Source: Paraglaciecola sp.
GTDB taxonomy: Bacteria; Pseudomonadota; Gammaproteobacteria; Enterobacterales; Alteromonadaceae
Reading direction: 5' to 3'
NCBI RefSeq assembly: GCF_030730205.1
Contig: NZ_JANQVQ010000028.1
Span: 1 to 41,462 of the forward strand
Length of the DNA stretch: 41,462 bases
A program made the translations under genes and the position numbers. Below the pieces are notes generated by a model. The model saw only the letters and a program-made list of their open reading frames with translations, was not told the origin of the DNA and did no database searches. This document shows, in pieces, positions 1 through 7,884 of the stretch. Numbering within the stretch: position 1 is the first letter of the stretch; each line of letters starts with the position of its first letter.

Positions 1-756
1 CGCATGACCTTGCCCGACCAGCAAACCCGCTATGGCAGTGCCATGTAATTGCGGTTCTTGGCTATTATTTTCGACAAAACTATGGGTAACAATGGTTGTA
101 TTGGCAAAGGCTGGATGGTCGGTTTGAATAGCAGTATCAAGCATGCCTATGCGCAATGAATCTTCACACATGGGCAATTTTTTTGGAGGAAATTTTGTCG
201 GACCAGATGAAGATTGCGGATTGGCTGTTTCATCGACAGTCTGACTGGCATAGACGTGATTACGATCCAGTGTGGCGACTTGGTCATCCCCTAGGATCTG
301 CGTTAAAGCGGCCTTCGAGTCTAGGCTGGCTGGTACAGTGAAACGCAACAACACTACATCCAGTGCCGGGTAGGGCTGCTGGCTCAGTAAAGACGCGCCA
401 TGTTGTTGCAGAATGTCTATTGATTGATTATCTGCCAGCATAACCCATTGCCGTTCGATTGCCCGCCAGCCGTCGTCAAGTTGTACCTCAACTGCATTAT
501 TTAATGCCGGTATGCTGAGTCTACTGGGTAAAGCATTCAGTGGTTCGGTGATTACTTCGGCGATAGACGGCAATTGGCTTAAGGCAAAAGGCTCAATTTT
601 GGCAAGTCGCGCCGGTAACGGCTCAACAAGCTTTTTCTGTATTGACTGTTGGATTTCTCCCACCTGATTGAGGGTGGAATTGACAATAGGAAGCTGCGCA
701 AAAGCGAATTTGGTCGCTAGGACGGGCAAAACCAGCGCCGTTAATTTTCCTTTCAT
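1..756 (-). CDS. Secreted S8 (subtilisin-like) serine peptidase, N-terminal part, cut by window edge
   Basis: Reading the minus strand from the ATG at 756 gives 252 codons open to the left edge, so the C-terminus lies outside the window. A signal peptide is visible (residues 1-20, MKGK then a hydrophobic stretch ending AFA before Q21). Residues 21-195 form a low-similarity propeptide-like region. The subtilase Asp motif follows (IGMLDTAIQTDH, Asp207), then the His motif (HGTAIAGLLVG, His238). The catalytic Ser would lie beyond the edge. A GAGGT ribosome binding site precedes the ATG. The gene is divergent from the ECF sigma operon with a 123-bp gap, which suggests a functional link. Both catalytic motifs make the family call strong. 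Substrate and final location are unknown. It could act in the periplasm, at the surface or outside the cell. Confidence 0.85.
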   Translation of the reverse strand, partial: MKGKLTALVLPVLATKFAFAQLPIVNSTLNQVGEIQQSIQKKLVEPLPARLAKIEPFALSQLPSIAEVITEPLNALPSRLSIPALNNAVEVQLDDGWRAIERQWVMLADNQSIDILQQHGASLLSQQPYPALDVVLLRFTVPASLDSKAALTQILGDDQVATLDRNHVYASQTVDETANPQSSSGPTKFPPKKLPMCEDSLRIGMLDTAIQTDHPAFANTTIVTHSFVENNSQEPQLHGTAIAGLLVGQGHA

Positions 757-879
757 ATTGACCTCAAAACCTGAATTGTTGGTATCTTTAACATGAAAAC
801 GTGCAGAACCCGAAAAAAATTCCAAAATAATGGAATAAAATTTTGAGTACTTCGTCTTCCTGTTAAAGAGGAGATAAAT
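757..879. promoter_or_regulatory. Divergent intergenic region with paired ECF-like -35 elements
   Basis: The gap between the subtilase and the sigma factor gene contains a perfect inverted repeat ATTCCA-AAATAA-TGGAAT (819-836). Each arm gives a GGAAT element facing outward. On the plus strand GGAATA (832-837) is followed after 15 nt by CGTCTT (853-858). On the minus strand GGAATT is followed after about 16 nt by CGTTTT. GGAA(C/T) plus CGT(C) is the general shape of ECF-sigma promoters, so both units may be read by the sigma factor encoded here. This is inference from spacing and consensus; no transcript data were available. Confidence 0.35.
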
Positions 880-1371
880 ATGCAACAACAGTTATTAAAA
901 TTATTGCCCATGCTGCGCCGTTTTGCTTATTCATTGACGGGCTCTATGGCTGACGCAGATGATCTGGTGCAATCGACCATTGAAAAAATTCTGAGTAAAG
1001 GACTGCCTGATGAGGTGGAATTAGCCAAGTGGGCCTTTAGAGTGTGCCGCAATATCTGGATAGATGAATATCGGGCCAGGAAAGTCAGACTGGTGGCAGC
1101 ACAAGATCCTGAACTTCAGGAAGAACAAAGTATGGATAGCAGTGCCCAAATAGATCAGAAAAATACTCTAAATCAGGTCAATGCTGCGATGCAAGCCTTA
1201 CCAGATGACCAACGCTCAATATTGGCTTTGGTGGCCGTGCAGGGCTTTTCGTATAAAGAAGTGTCAGAGTCTTTAGATATTCCCCTTGGTACGGTTATGA
1301 GCCGTTTATCCAGAGCAAGGACATCGTTAATCACCCTGATAAAAGGGCAACAAGGAGGATTGGTTGCATGA
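880..1371 (+). CDS. ECF-family RNA polymerase sigma factor (sigma-70 family)
   Basis: The 163-residue protein has the two-domain ECF layout. Region 2 covers about residues 8-70, with the acidic DADDLVQSTIEKIL helix and the RVCRNIWIDEYRARK segment that contacts the -10 element. Region 4 covers about residues 105-155, with LPDDQRSILALVAVQGFSYKEV and a helix-turn-helix ending in LGTVMSRLSRAR. Length is normal for the family. A strong AGAGGAG site lies 7 nt before the ATG. The stop overlaps the start of the anti-sigma gene (ATGA), indicating translational coupling. It probably directs polymerase to its own promoter and perhaps the divergent subtilase. The signal it answers is unknown. It is not an obvious FecI type, because the next gene lacks a FecR domain plan and no receptor is in the operon. 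Confidence 0.93.
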   Translation: MQQQLLKLLPMLRRFAYSLTGSMADADDLVQSTIEKILSKGLPDEVELAKWAFRVCRNIWIDEYRARKVRLVAAQDPELQEEQSMDSSAQIDQKNTLNQVNAAMQALPDDQRSILALVAVQGFSYKEVSESLDIPLGTVMSRLSRARTSLITLIKGQQGGLVA

Positions 1372-2087
1372 AAGTTACAGACCAACAATTATCCGCATTT
1401 TTAGATGCAGAATTACCTGAAGCAGAAATGCAGGCCATCAGAGATCTGGTTGCCGATGACGATTCTTTGGCCTTACGTTTAGCAGAATTAGCTGAAGTAA
1501 ATGAGTGGGTGGTCGACCATGCCCGTCAAATCGACCAGCAGCCAGTTCCGCAAGCCATCAAACAGTTACTTGCAACAGACAATAAGGTTGTGCAGCTGTC
1601 GCTGTGGCAAAAATGTCAGCAGCAGTTTAGCCAGCATACCGCCTTAGCCGCAGGCGTGGCTTTGTGTTTTGGTTTGATATTGGGGCAAACCTCAGAGGAT
1701 AGCCAACTGCTGCCACAACCACACTTAAACACAGCTCTTGCCAACGTACTGGATCATGCAGGAAGTGGTGAAATGGTTGAGCTGTCTGAGGGTATCAACA
1801 TGACACCAAGACTTAGTTTTGTCAGTCACGCAGGGCAGTATTGCCGCCAGTACAGGGTGCAGATGCAGACGCTGCAGAATGACAGTATCGCTTGTTATGG
1901 CGCTGATGGTTGGCAGCTATCGGCCAGCACTTATCATGACGCTTCTTTGCAAAATGGTGAATACAAAACGGCGTCACACAATGCCTTACTTGACTCAGTG
2001 ATCGACCAATTAATCGTCGGACAAGCGTTAAATCAACAACAGGAGCGCCAGGCTATTGCTCAGTCTTGGGTCGCCCAAAAACCGTAA
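1368..2087 (+). CDS. Single-span membrane anti-sigma factor
   Basis: The 239-residue protein starts with an anti-sigma-like N-terminal segment (residues 1-60; LSAFLDAELPEAEM is typical of RseA/zinc-less anti-sigma N-termini). One predicted membrane helix follows (about 91-106, TALAAGVALCFGLILG), then a periplasmic domain of about 130 residues with a Cys pair (QYCRQYRVQ and SIACYGADGW). The gene overlaps the sigma gene by 4 bp and has an AGGAGG site inside the sigma gene, so both are made together. By family logic the N-terminus holds the sigma factor at the membrane and the periplasmic domain senses the signal. Release by proteolysis, perhaps involving the divergent subtilase, is an inference. 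Sequence identity to any named anti-sigma factor is not evident to me. Confidence 0.8.
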   Translation: MKVTDQQLSAFLDAELPEAEMQAIRDLVADDDSLALRLAELAEVNEWVVDHARQIDQQPVPQAIKQLLATDNKVVQLSLWQKCQQQFSQHTALAAGVALCFGLILGQTSEDSQLLPQPHLNTALANVLDHAGSGEMVELSEGINMTPRLSFVSHAGQYCRQYRVQMQTLQNDSIACYGADGWQLSASTYHDASLQNGEYKTASHNALLDSVIDQLIVGQALNQQQERQAIAQSWVAQKP

Positions 2088-2114
2088 TAATCAACTGTAA
2101 AAGAGGTAATAGTA

Positions 2115-2639
2115 ATGAATAAACTAATTAAACATATAGTCATCATAAGTTTGGCGGTTTTGCTTGGCGCTTGTGCCAGCAACCCCGCTTATCGTCAGGC
2201 AGCTAAAGGCGGCAACGGTTACAGCGATATTAAAGTCAGCGAAGACCGCTATCGGGTACAATACAAATCAACGTCAGAAGACGTGATGAATGTGACCAAT
2301 ATGGCTCTGTACCGGGCGGCAGAAATTACTCAACTACAAGGATATGACTGGTTTGTAGTGACTAGCCGTGAAACTTTTGTTGACCGTCAGAGTGTTGAAC
2401 CGCAGTTTGCATTAGGTGTGGCGCATCGTCAGGAATACCATCAAAAATGTGGACTGTTGGGCTGTCAAACCAGTTATGGTCCGGTTAACTCAATGGATGT
2501 GGAACTGAGTAACAATCGTCAGCGTAAAGAGGTGCAAAGTATTTTAGAAGTCAGATTGGGTAAGGGCATGCGACCTGATGAAAACAGTTACAGTGCATCG
2601 GATTTATTAGAAAATTTAGCGACCGTCACCCAATCGTGA
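2115..2639 (+). CDS. Outer-membrane-type lipoprotein, CC0125/CC1285-like family
   Basis: A 174-residue protein with a lipoprotein signal peptide (MNKLIKHIVIISLAVLLGAC, lipidated Cys20, no Asp at +2, so outer-membrane sorting is expected). The mature part contains the GYSDIKVSEDRYRVQYKS and LYRAAEITQLQGYDWFVV segments that I associate with the CC0125/CC1285 lipoprotein family, which has no assigned function. It lies 27 bp after the anti-sigma gene on the same strand, preceded by AAGAGGT, so it is the last gene of the sigma operon. Such lipoproteins often accompany envelope-stress regulators. A direct role in signalling is not shown. Confidence 0.75.
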   Translation: MNKLIKHIVIISLAVLLGACASNPAYRQAAKGGNGYSDIKVSEDRYRVQYKSTSEDVMNVTNMALYRAAEITQLQGYDWFVVTSRETFVDRQSVEPQFALGVAHRQEYHQKCGLLGCQTSYGPVNSMDVELSNNRQRKEVQSILEVRLGKGMRPDENSYSASDLLENLATVTQS

Positions 2640-2771
2640 TGGTCTTGAGCCACTTATTTTACGCAGCAAATACCGTAATATAGGTTTAAAGAATGTCGAG
2701 TGGTATTACGGGCAAATATGCTTCAGAATAACGCCATTGTAAATTAGGTTGCCAAGTTATCTTGTTGAATA

Positions 2772-3416
2772 ATGACAAAAAAAATCGATAAAAAAGATGG
2801 AGCCATCAGAAAGGATAATTACAAAAAAATCCTGCTGGCGGCGGAAAAGGAGTTCGCCAAGTCTGGTTTCAAGGGCACCACCATTCAAAGTGTGGGGGAT
2901 TGCGCGGGTTTGCCAAAAACCAATGTGCTGTATTACTTCAAAACCAAAAACGATTTATATATGGCGGTGTTGAGACAAATATTAACCTTGTGGAATTCCA
3001 GTTTCGACCGTGCCACCAGTGATAACGATCCGGCAGAAGCGCTGGCAGCTTATATTACTGAAAAAATTGAAGTGTCGCGCATCAGACCAGACTTATCAAA
3101 AATCTTTGCCCTGGAAATTATTAACGGTGGCCTGAATCTGGACAAAAAATTCCGCAAGAGTCATTTTGATTGGGTTGAAGGCCGGGTAAAAGTGATTGAA
3201 CAGTGGGTAGCAATGAACAAAATTAGCGTGATATCACCTTATCACCTGTTGTTTACCATTTGGGCAGGTTGCCAACACTACGCAGATTTTTCTGCTCAAA
3301 TTCAACAGCTTACTAATAAGACTATGGATAAAGCGGATTTTGCCGAGGCCACTAAAAATCTAATTCACATTGTCCTGAAAGGCTGTGATCTTGAAGTGCC
3401 GCTTAAATATCGTTAA
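2772..3416 (+). CDS. TetR-family regulator, RutR-like (nucleobase regulon candidate)
   Basis: The 214-residue protein has a TetR N-terminal DNA-binding domain (about residues 17-63): KKILLAAEKEFAKSGFKGTT followed by the helix-turn-helix SVGDCAGLPKTNVLYYF. The C-terminal ligand domain resembles the YcdC/RutR C-domain (IFALEIINGG, FTIWAGCQHYADF). E. coli RutR is a uracil/thymine-responsive repressor that binds TTGACCA-N2-TGGTCAA. Two palindromes with the compatible core CTGAC-N6-GTCAG stand upstream of the receptor and the permease in this cluster, which supports the assignment. Lys/Asp-rich residues precede the HTH. I saw no matching site in front of its own gene, so autoregulation is not supported. 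The ligand is probably a purine or pyrimidine, by context only. Confidence 0.82.
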   Translation: MTKKIDKKDGAIRKDNYKKILLAAEKEFAKSGFKGTTIQSVGDCAGLPKTNVLYYFKTKNDLYMAVLRQILTLWNSSFDRATSDNDPAEALAAYITEKIEVSRIRPDLSKIFALEIINGGLNLDKKFRKSHFDWVEGRVKVIEQWVAMNKISVISPYHLLFTIWAGCQHYADFSAQIQQLTNKTMDKADFAEATKNLIHIVLKGCDLEVPLKYR

Positions 3417-3474
3417 AGCAAAATGGTCATAAAAGATGTGGCGCGAAAGTGTGAAAAGTGAACGAACAAAAAAC

Positions 3475-3507
3475 AGTGAAACCGGAGAATGTATCTCCGA
3501 TTTCACT
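3475..3507 (-). terminator. Intrinsic terminator of the TonB-dependent receptor gene
   Basis: A 14-bp stem with one mismatch (AGTGAAACCGGAGA pairing with TCTCCGATTTCACT) and a 5-nt loop sits just after the receptor stop codon. On the minus strand it runs into a T-rich tract (complement of AACAAAAAAC). It also separates the receptor gene from the convergent TetR gene. Confidence 0.75.
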
Positions 3508-3515
3508 ATGCAGTT

Positions 3516-6053
3516 TTAGAACTTATAGCTAAACATAATTGACGCTGTGCGTCCTTCCGACGGTTTAACCACCACCGAATCAAACAAGTCTGCAGAAGTA
3601 TAATATTCTTCATCAAACAAGTTGTTCACTGACAGTAATACTTCGTAGTTGTCGGTGACATAACCCGCAGAAGCCGTCCATACCATATAACTTGGCAGCA
3701 AAATGGTTTCCATTACATCCGTATAAGTTTCATCAGCCCAGCCAAAACCCACACTGCTGGTGATCATGCCGTTTTCCAGAGGATTAACATAGTTCAAATA
3801 CATACTGACAGAGTTATCCGGCAATCCACCACGATCCAATTCAACACCAGTACCCACAAAGGTAGAGCGGTTACCTGCAATACGACCGCCATACACCTGA
3901 TAAGGTAACAGACCGTTTTGCGTGGCAAATTCAGCGCCGTTGATAACTGCTAAGGCACCATCACTGATTTCAGTGGTTTCGATGTGAGTTGCAGTGGCGG
4001 TTAAAGAGAAGTTTTCATTCAACAACGCACGGGCTTCAAATTCTACACCTTTACTGTATACGGCGACGAGAGCCGAGGTTTGACCGATCCTGTCGGTTTT
4101 TTCCTGATCATATACTGCGACTGCCGCATAAATGGCTTCATCGTCGCTGGTATATTTAAGACCTAGTTCGGTCAATTTCGAATCAGCTATATATTCTGAA
4201 TTATCGACGCTGCTAGGAATGATACCACCGACCTGGTTAGTGCTTAGGGAGTTAGATTTAGCATAGGTGATGTAAGGTACGAAGCCTGATTCCAGTTTGT
4301 ATGAAAAACTGAGGTTGTAACTCGCCACCCCTTTTTTGTCGCTGTGTACTAATCCATCGCCAAAAGGAATACCCAATAGTGACACCGCCTGATCTTCTGA
4401 TTCAACATCGTAATAATCATAACGTAAACCCAGCAATACACTCAGTTTGTCGAGGGTGATATCAGCTAAGTAAAATAAGCCAGTATCAAGCACAGTTGAT
4501 ACTTGCTCTTCGTTATAATTACGGCGCACGGTACCGTCAATACCGGTCGGGTTGCCATCGGCATCGTACAAGATAGTGGCATTCTCATAAGGATCCGCGA
4601 CTGCCCAATCGATACGGTCATTGGGTGTTGGTCCAACCGAAATGTCTCTGAAGTCGAAGGTTTCATCGTAATAGGCGTGGTTATAATCAATATCTTCTTT
4701 ACGCAGACTGACACCCACAATGTGTTGAATGTCAACATCACCGGCCTTAGAGTCAAACATCAGACTAGAGCGAAACTCCATGGCTTTTGCGCCAGGATAG
4801 TCTGCGGTAAATCCCCAACTTTGGAATTTGGTGTGATCCATGTAATCGTAGTAAAACTGATTTTTCCAGGTCATATCGCCACTTAAATACGTGGTGAAGT
4901 CTAAATAAGCGGTGAAGGCAGTAGAGTCGGCAAAGTCGATATCGTCAATAAAAGTGGTGCTGTGGTCGATTTGAGTGGTACCGGGGTTAGTTAAAGAATA
5001 GTGGTTTTCGATACCATTTGGTACACCGGGGCAGGATAACAACATACCGTTATATTGGTAATTATTGTTGTCAGCTGTACCTGGGCTACAAAATGTACCC
5101 ACGCCAGAGAAAGATGAGTTAATGAAATAAGGGGCGGCAGAGGTTATAAAACCAGACTCCTGAGGCAGTAAACGGTCCGCACCAATGGGGTTATCTGAGT
5201 TTTTGACCACGGGTGAACCGGTAATATAAGTACCGTTATCGATTAAGTCCTGGGTAACCCTGTTCCAGCCAGGCACCTGAATGGAATCAGAAGTCTGATA
5301 TTGAAAACCTACTTCCATGGTGGTGTTTTCACTAAGGTCATAATCCAATGCAACTTGCAGCATCTCATTAGACGGATAGTAGTTGTCATAGAAAGACTCT
5401 GAATCTTCTACTTCAGCAAAAACATAAATACCACCGCGTTTGTCGCCAATGGTAAATGGTGTACCCACTTCGCCAGCCAGAATTTTCTGGTTGTAGGTGC
5501 CTAAGGTTAGTTCCAGTTTACCAGTAGTACTGTCAATGTATTTAGTGGCATCAGATTTGGCTGATTTGGGCGAATAATTGAGTTGTCCACCCACACTGCC
5601 GGTACCGTATAAGGGACTGACCGGACCGCGCATCACTTCTAATTTTCTGGCACCACGAATGTTGGTTTTAAATGCACCGGGGTTGGCTATGCGGCGGAAT
5701 CCACGGAAATAGTTGTCGGCCGATTCACCACGAATATCCATGGCACCCTGAATACCAAAAAATGAACTGGTAAAGGCTCCTGGGGTGATGCGTACTAAAT
5801 CATCAACGCTACGTAAACCATAAGCTTCAATTAAATCTGAACTGACTTCTGTGACAGATCTGGGGGTTTCTAACAGGGATTTGTCAAAACCAAACGCGCT
5901 GCCAGATTCAGCCGGCATAATTGAGTTTTGGTCTTTTACTCCGGTAATTGAAATGGTTTCAATGCTGTCTTGGGCAAAGCTGGAAGACATTGATGCAACT
6001 GCTATGACAGATAGTGTAGCTAAATAAAGTGGATTATATTTAAAGCGTTTCAT
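3516..6053 (-). CDS. TonB-dependent outer-membrane receptor, probably for a nucleobase-type solute
   Basis: The 845-residue protein has a signal peptide (about 1-27, ending SSFAQ), a TonB-box-like IETISITG just after it, and a plug domain to about residue 160 (LETPRSVTEVSSDLI, DDLVRITPG, DIRGE, KLEVMRGPVSPLYG). A large beta-barrel follows, ending in the Phe of FSYKF. Length is normal for siderophore-receptor-like members, so automatic pipelines would probably call it a siderophore receptor. Context argues otherwise: it lies between a RutR-like TetR gene and a XanP-type permease, without siderophore genes, and a RutR-like palindrome lies about 118 bp upstream of the ATG. I therefore infer outer-membrane uptake of a purine or related compound. 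The family call is certain; the substrate is not. Confidence 0.9.
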   Translation of the reverse strand: MKRFKYNPLYLATLSVIAVASMSSSFAQDSIETISITGVKDQNSIMPAESGSAFGFDKSLLETPRSVTEVSSDLIEAYGLRSVDDLVRITPGAFTSSFFGIQGAMDIRGESADNYFRGFRRIANPGAFKTNIRGARKLEVMRGPVSPLYGTGSVGGQLNYSPKSAKSDATKYIDSTTGKLELTLGTYNQKILAGEVGTPFTIGDKRGGIYVFAEVEDSESFYDNYYPSNEMLQVALDYDLSENTTMEVGFQYQTSDSIQVPGWNRVTQDLIDNGTYITGSPVVKNSDNPIGADRLLPQESGFITSAAPYFINSSFSGVGTFCSPGTADNNNYQYNGMLLSCPGVPNGIENHYSLTNPGTTQIDHSTTFIDDIDFADSTAFTAYLDFTTYLSGDMTWKNQFYYDYMDHTKFQSWGFTADYPGAKAMEFRSSLMFDSKAGDVDIQHIVGVSLRKEDIDYNHAYYDETFDFRDISVGPTPNDRIDWAVADPYENATILYDADGNPTGIDGTVRRNYNEEQVSTVLDTGLFYLADITLDKLSVLLGLRYDYYDVESEDQAVSLLGIPFGDGLVHSDKKGVASYNLSFSYKLESGFVPYITYAKSNSLSTNQVGGIIPSSVDNSEYIADSKLTELGLKYTSDDEAIYAAVAVYDQEKTDRIGQTSALVAVYSKGVEFEARALLNENFSLTATATHIETTEISDGALAVINGAEFATQNGLLPYQVYGGRIAGNRSTFVGTGVELDRGGLPDNSVSMYLNYVNPLENGMITSSVGFGWADETYTDVMETILLPSYMVWTASAGYVTDNYEVLLSVNNLFDEEYYTSADLFDSVVVKPSEGRTASIMFSYKF

Positions 6054-6170
6054 GTGTTTTTTTGTCCTTTTGCAGTAGCTGGCTTTTATAATTTGGAGTT
6101 ATGTTTCCTGGTGTTTATCAGTACGATTAAGAATAATCAGACAAGCAAAGGCAATAGTTATGCCAATCCC

Positions 6171-6198
6171 ATTTTTCTGACTAATTGGTCAGAAAAAT
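6171..6198. promoter_or_regulatory. RutR-like TetR operator upstream of the receptor gene
   Basis: A 28-bp palindrome with 11-bp perfect arms and a 6-bp centre, broken by one mismatched pair only. Its core CTGACTAATTGGTCAG (6177-6192) closely matches the RutR operator plan TTGACCA-N2-TGGTCAA. It lies 118 bp before the receptor ATG and shares CTGAC-N6-GTCAG with the palindrome before the permease gene. No other palindrome of this kind was seen nearby. Confidence 0.65.
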
Positions 6199-6254
6199 GA
6201 GAATATTTCGCTTCTTAGTGGGGATGTTGCTTCAAAATGGTGAGGACTTGCACC

Positions 6255-6281
6255 CAAAGTGAGTGCATGGCACTCACCTTG
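6255..6281. repeat. Inverted repeat (hairpin) after the permease gene
   Basis: Twelve-bp arms with one mismatch (CAAAGTGAGTGC and GCACTCACCTTG) around a 3-nt loop, located 37 bp beyond the permease stop and upstream of the receptor. There is no U-tract on the minus strand, so it is not a classical intrinsic terminator. It may stabilise or attenuate permease-receptor read-through. Confidence 0.4.
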
Positions 6282-6317
6282 AATGGCGCAGAACTTATCT
6301 AAAATAACGATGCTGGT

Positions 6318-7655
6318 TTAGTCTTCTTTAGCTTTGTCTGGTATCAACAGGCTCATGACGATTGCGGTAAATCCGGCGGTTGTGACAGCCGAAGATAAAA
6401 TGTTTTTTAATAAATTGGGAAGGGACTGCACGGCCTCCGGAACCATCAAAATACCTAGTCCAGCGCCAAGTGAGGTGGCAATGATCAATGATTTTCGGCG
6501 GTCGATGGGCTCACTGGCAAGGATTTTTATACCCGCGACAGCGATGGTTGCAAACATCACCAGTGTTGCTCCCCCTAACACAGGTTTAGGGATCGCTTGC
6601 AGGACACCACCTACTATGGGAAAAAGCCCCAAAATCACCAAGATCCCCGCAATATAGTAGCCTACGTGGCGACTTGCTACACCGGTCATCTGGATCACCG
6701 CATTATTTTGTCCAAAAGTGGTATTGGGAAAGGTATTGAAAACCGCCGCCATTGCAGAATTAAAACCGTCTGCGAGGATCCCGCCTTTGATGCGTTTAAA
6801 GTAGCTATCACCTTTGATTGGCAGCCGACAAAACAGGCAGTTCGCGGTGATGTCGCCAGAGGTTTCCAAAGCCGTTAAAAAATAGATAAGGGCAACGGGT
6901 AAGAATATGTCTATATCAAAGTTAAATCCGTATTTAAACGGCAAAGGCAAACTGAAAAGAGGTTGGCTGAGTACATTGGTGAATGACAATACACCTAATG
7001 CGTAGGCTAAAATGGAGCCGGCCACCATGCCAATCATAATCGCTGATAACCTTACCCAAGGATTAGCAGATACGTTCATCGCGATAATCAACACCAGTAC
7101 AAACAAACCTAACATCAGGTTTGGCATATCACCAAAATCCTCGCTGCCAAAACCGCCGGCCAGATCAGTAATGCCTACTTTAATCAAGCTGATGCCAATA
7201 GTGGTAATCACAATGCCCGTAGTTAAGGGGGTAATTATTCGTTTAACTTTGTCGATAAACTGACTGACGATAATTTCGATAAACGCCCCAACAAAACAGA
7301 TCCCACAAATTGTCGCCAGGATTTCTTCTTTGCTGCCTCCTTTAGCTTTTACTGCAAATCCGGCCACCAATAACGCACTGACAAACGCAAAACTAGTGCC
7401 TTGCACGGCAATCAGACCACAGCCAAGCGGTCCAAAGGTTTTGGCCTGAATAAAAGTTGAAACCCCAGAAACAAACAACGCCATGCTGATCAAATATGGC
7501 ACTTCAGATTGCAAACCTAAGGCTGCGCCGATGATTAATGTGGGTGTAATAATACCCACAAAACAGGCCAGAATATGTTGCATGGCGGCAGTAATACTTT
7601 GCTTTACAGTGGGGATTTCATCCAACGCAAACAGAATATCCGAGTTTGCTTTCAT
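6318..7655 (-). CDS. NCS2-family nucleobase permease, XanP/xanthine type
   Basis: The 445-residue protein is highly hydrophobic with about 12-14 predicted helices, the usual NCS2 size. The family signature is present: ALETSGDITA in the conserved glutamate helix, then FPNTTFGQNNAVIQMTGVASRHVGYY, which is close to the E. coli XanP/YicE motif. AIPKPVLGGATLVMF is another conserved segment. NCS2 proteins import xanthine, uric acid or uracil with protons across the inner membrane, and the QNNAVIQMTG motif favours the xanthine/urate branch. It lies on the same strand as the receptor, 264 bp before it, with its own upstream palindrome. It would form the inner-membrane half of a purine import route. 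The exact substrate is inferred. Confidence 0.88.
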   Translation of the reverse strand: MKANSDILFALDEIPTVKQSITAAMQHILACFVGIITPTLIIGAALGLQSEVPYLISMALFVSGVSTFIQAKTFGPLGCGLIAVQGTSFAFVSALLVAGFAVKAKGGSKEEILATICGICFVGAFIEIIVSQFIDKVKRIITPLTTGIVITTIGISLIKVGITDLAGGFGSEDFGDMPNLMLGLFVLVLIIAMNVSANPWVRLSAIMIGMVAGSILAYALGVLSFTNVLSQPLFSLPLPFKYGFNFDIDIFLPVALIYFLTALETSGDITANCLFCRLPIKGDSYFKRIKGGILADGFNSAMAAVFNTFPNTTFGQNNAVIQMTGVASRHVGYYIAGILVILGLFPIVGGVLQAIPKPVLGGATLVMFATIAVAGIKILASEPIDRRKSLIIATSLGAGLGILMVPEAVQSLPNLLKNILSSAVTTAGFTAIVMSLLIPDKAKED

Positions 7656-7827
7656 TCATTTTTCCTTTTTATAGACTGCTTACCAGCAATTCTGATTTTT
7701 TATTAGTTATTGAGCTTGGTATTAATGACGTTACTGAGCATATTAAGGGTCAACTGGCCAGCCTGTCAGGCTGCGTAAAACCAATTTATAAGCACAGGTT
7801 TTGTTAACGGCCTGAGGGTAGAATGCA

Positions 7828-7853
7828 AGAATCTGACCAAACAGTCAGATTCT
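7828..7853. promoter_or_regulatory. Second RutR-like TetR operator, upstream of the permease gene
   Basis: Ten-bp perfect arms (AGAATCTGAC and GTCAGATTCT) flank a 6-bp centre CAAACA. The core CTGAC-N6-GTCAG is identical to that of the 6171-6198 palindrome and fits a RutR-type operator. It lies 173 bp upstream of the permease ATG and just beyond the end of the truncated synthase gene, so a long leader would separate it from the coding region. Confidence 0.6.
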
Positions 7854-7884
7854 GTTGGCGGGGACTATCGAGTTGGTGGAGTGG

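Noticed and set aside
156-341. Plus-strand frame of 61 codons
   Set aside because: Antisense shadow of the subtilase, whose own minus-strand frame shows the signal peptide and both catalytic motifs.
4503-4886. Plus-strand frame of 127 codons inside the TonB receptor gene
   Set aside because: Antisense to a clearly coding receptor with no independent support.
880-6053. FecI/FecR/FecA-type system linking the sigma factor to the TonB receptor
   Set aside because: The anti-sigma protein does not show a FecR layout, the receptor lacks an N-terminal signalling domain, and a TetR gene with its own operators lies between.
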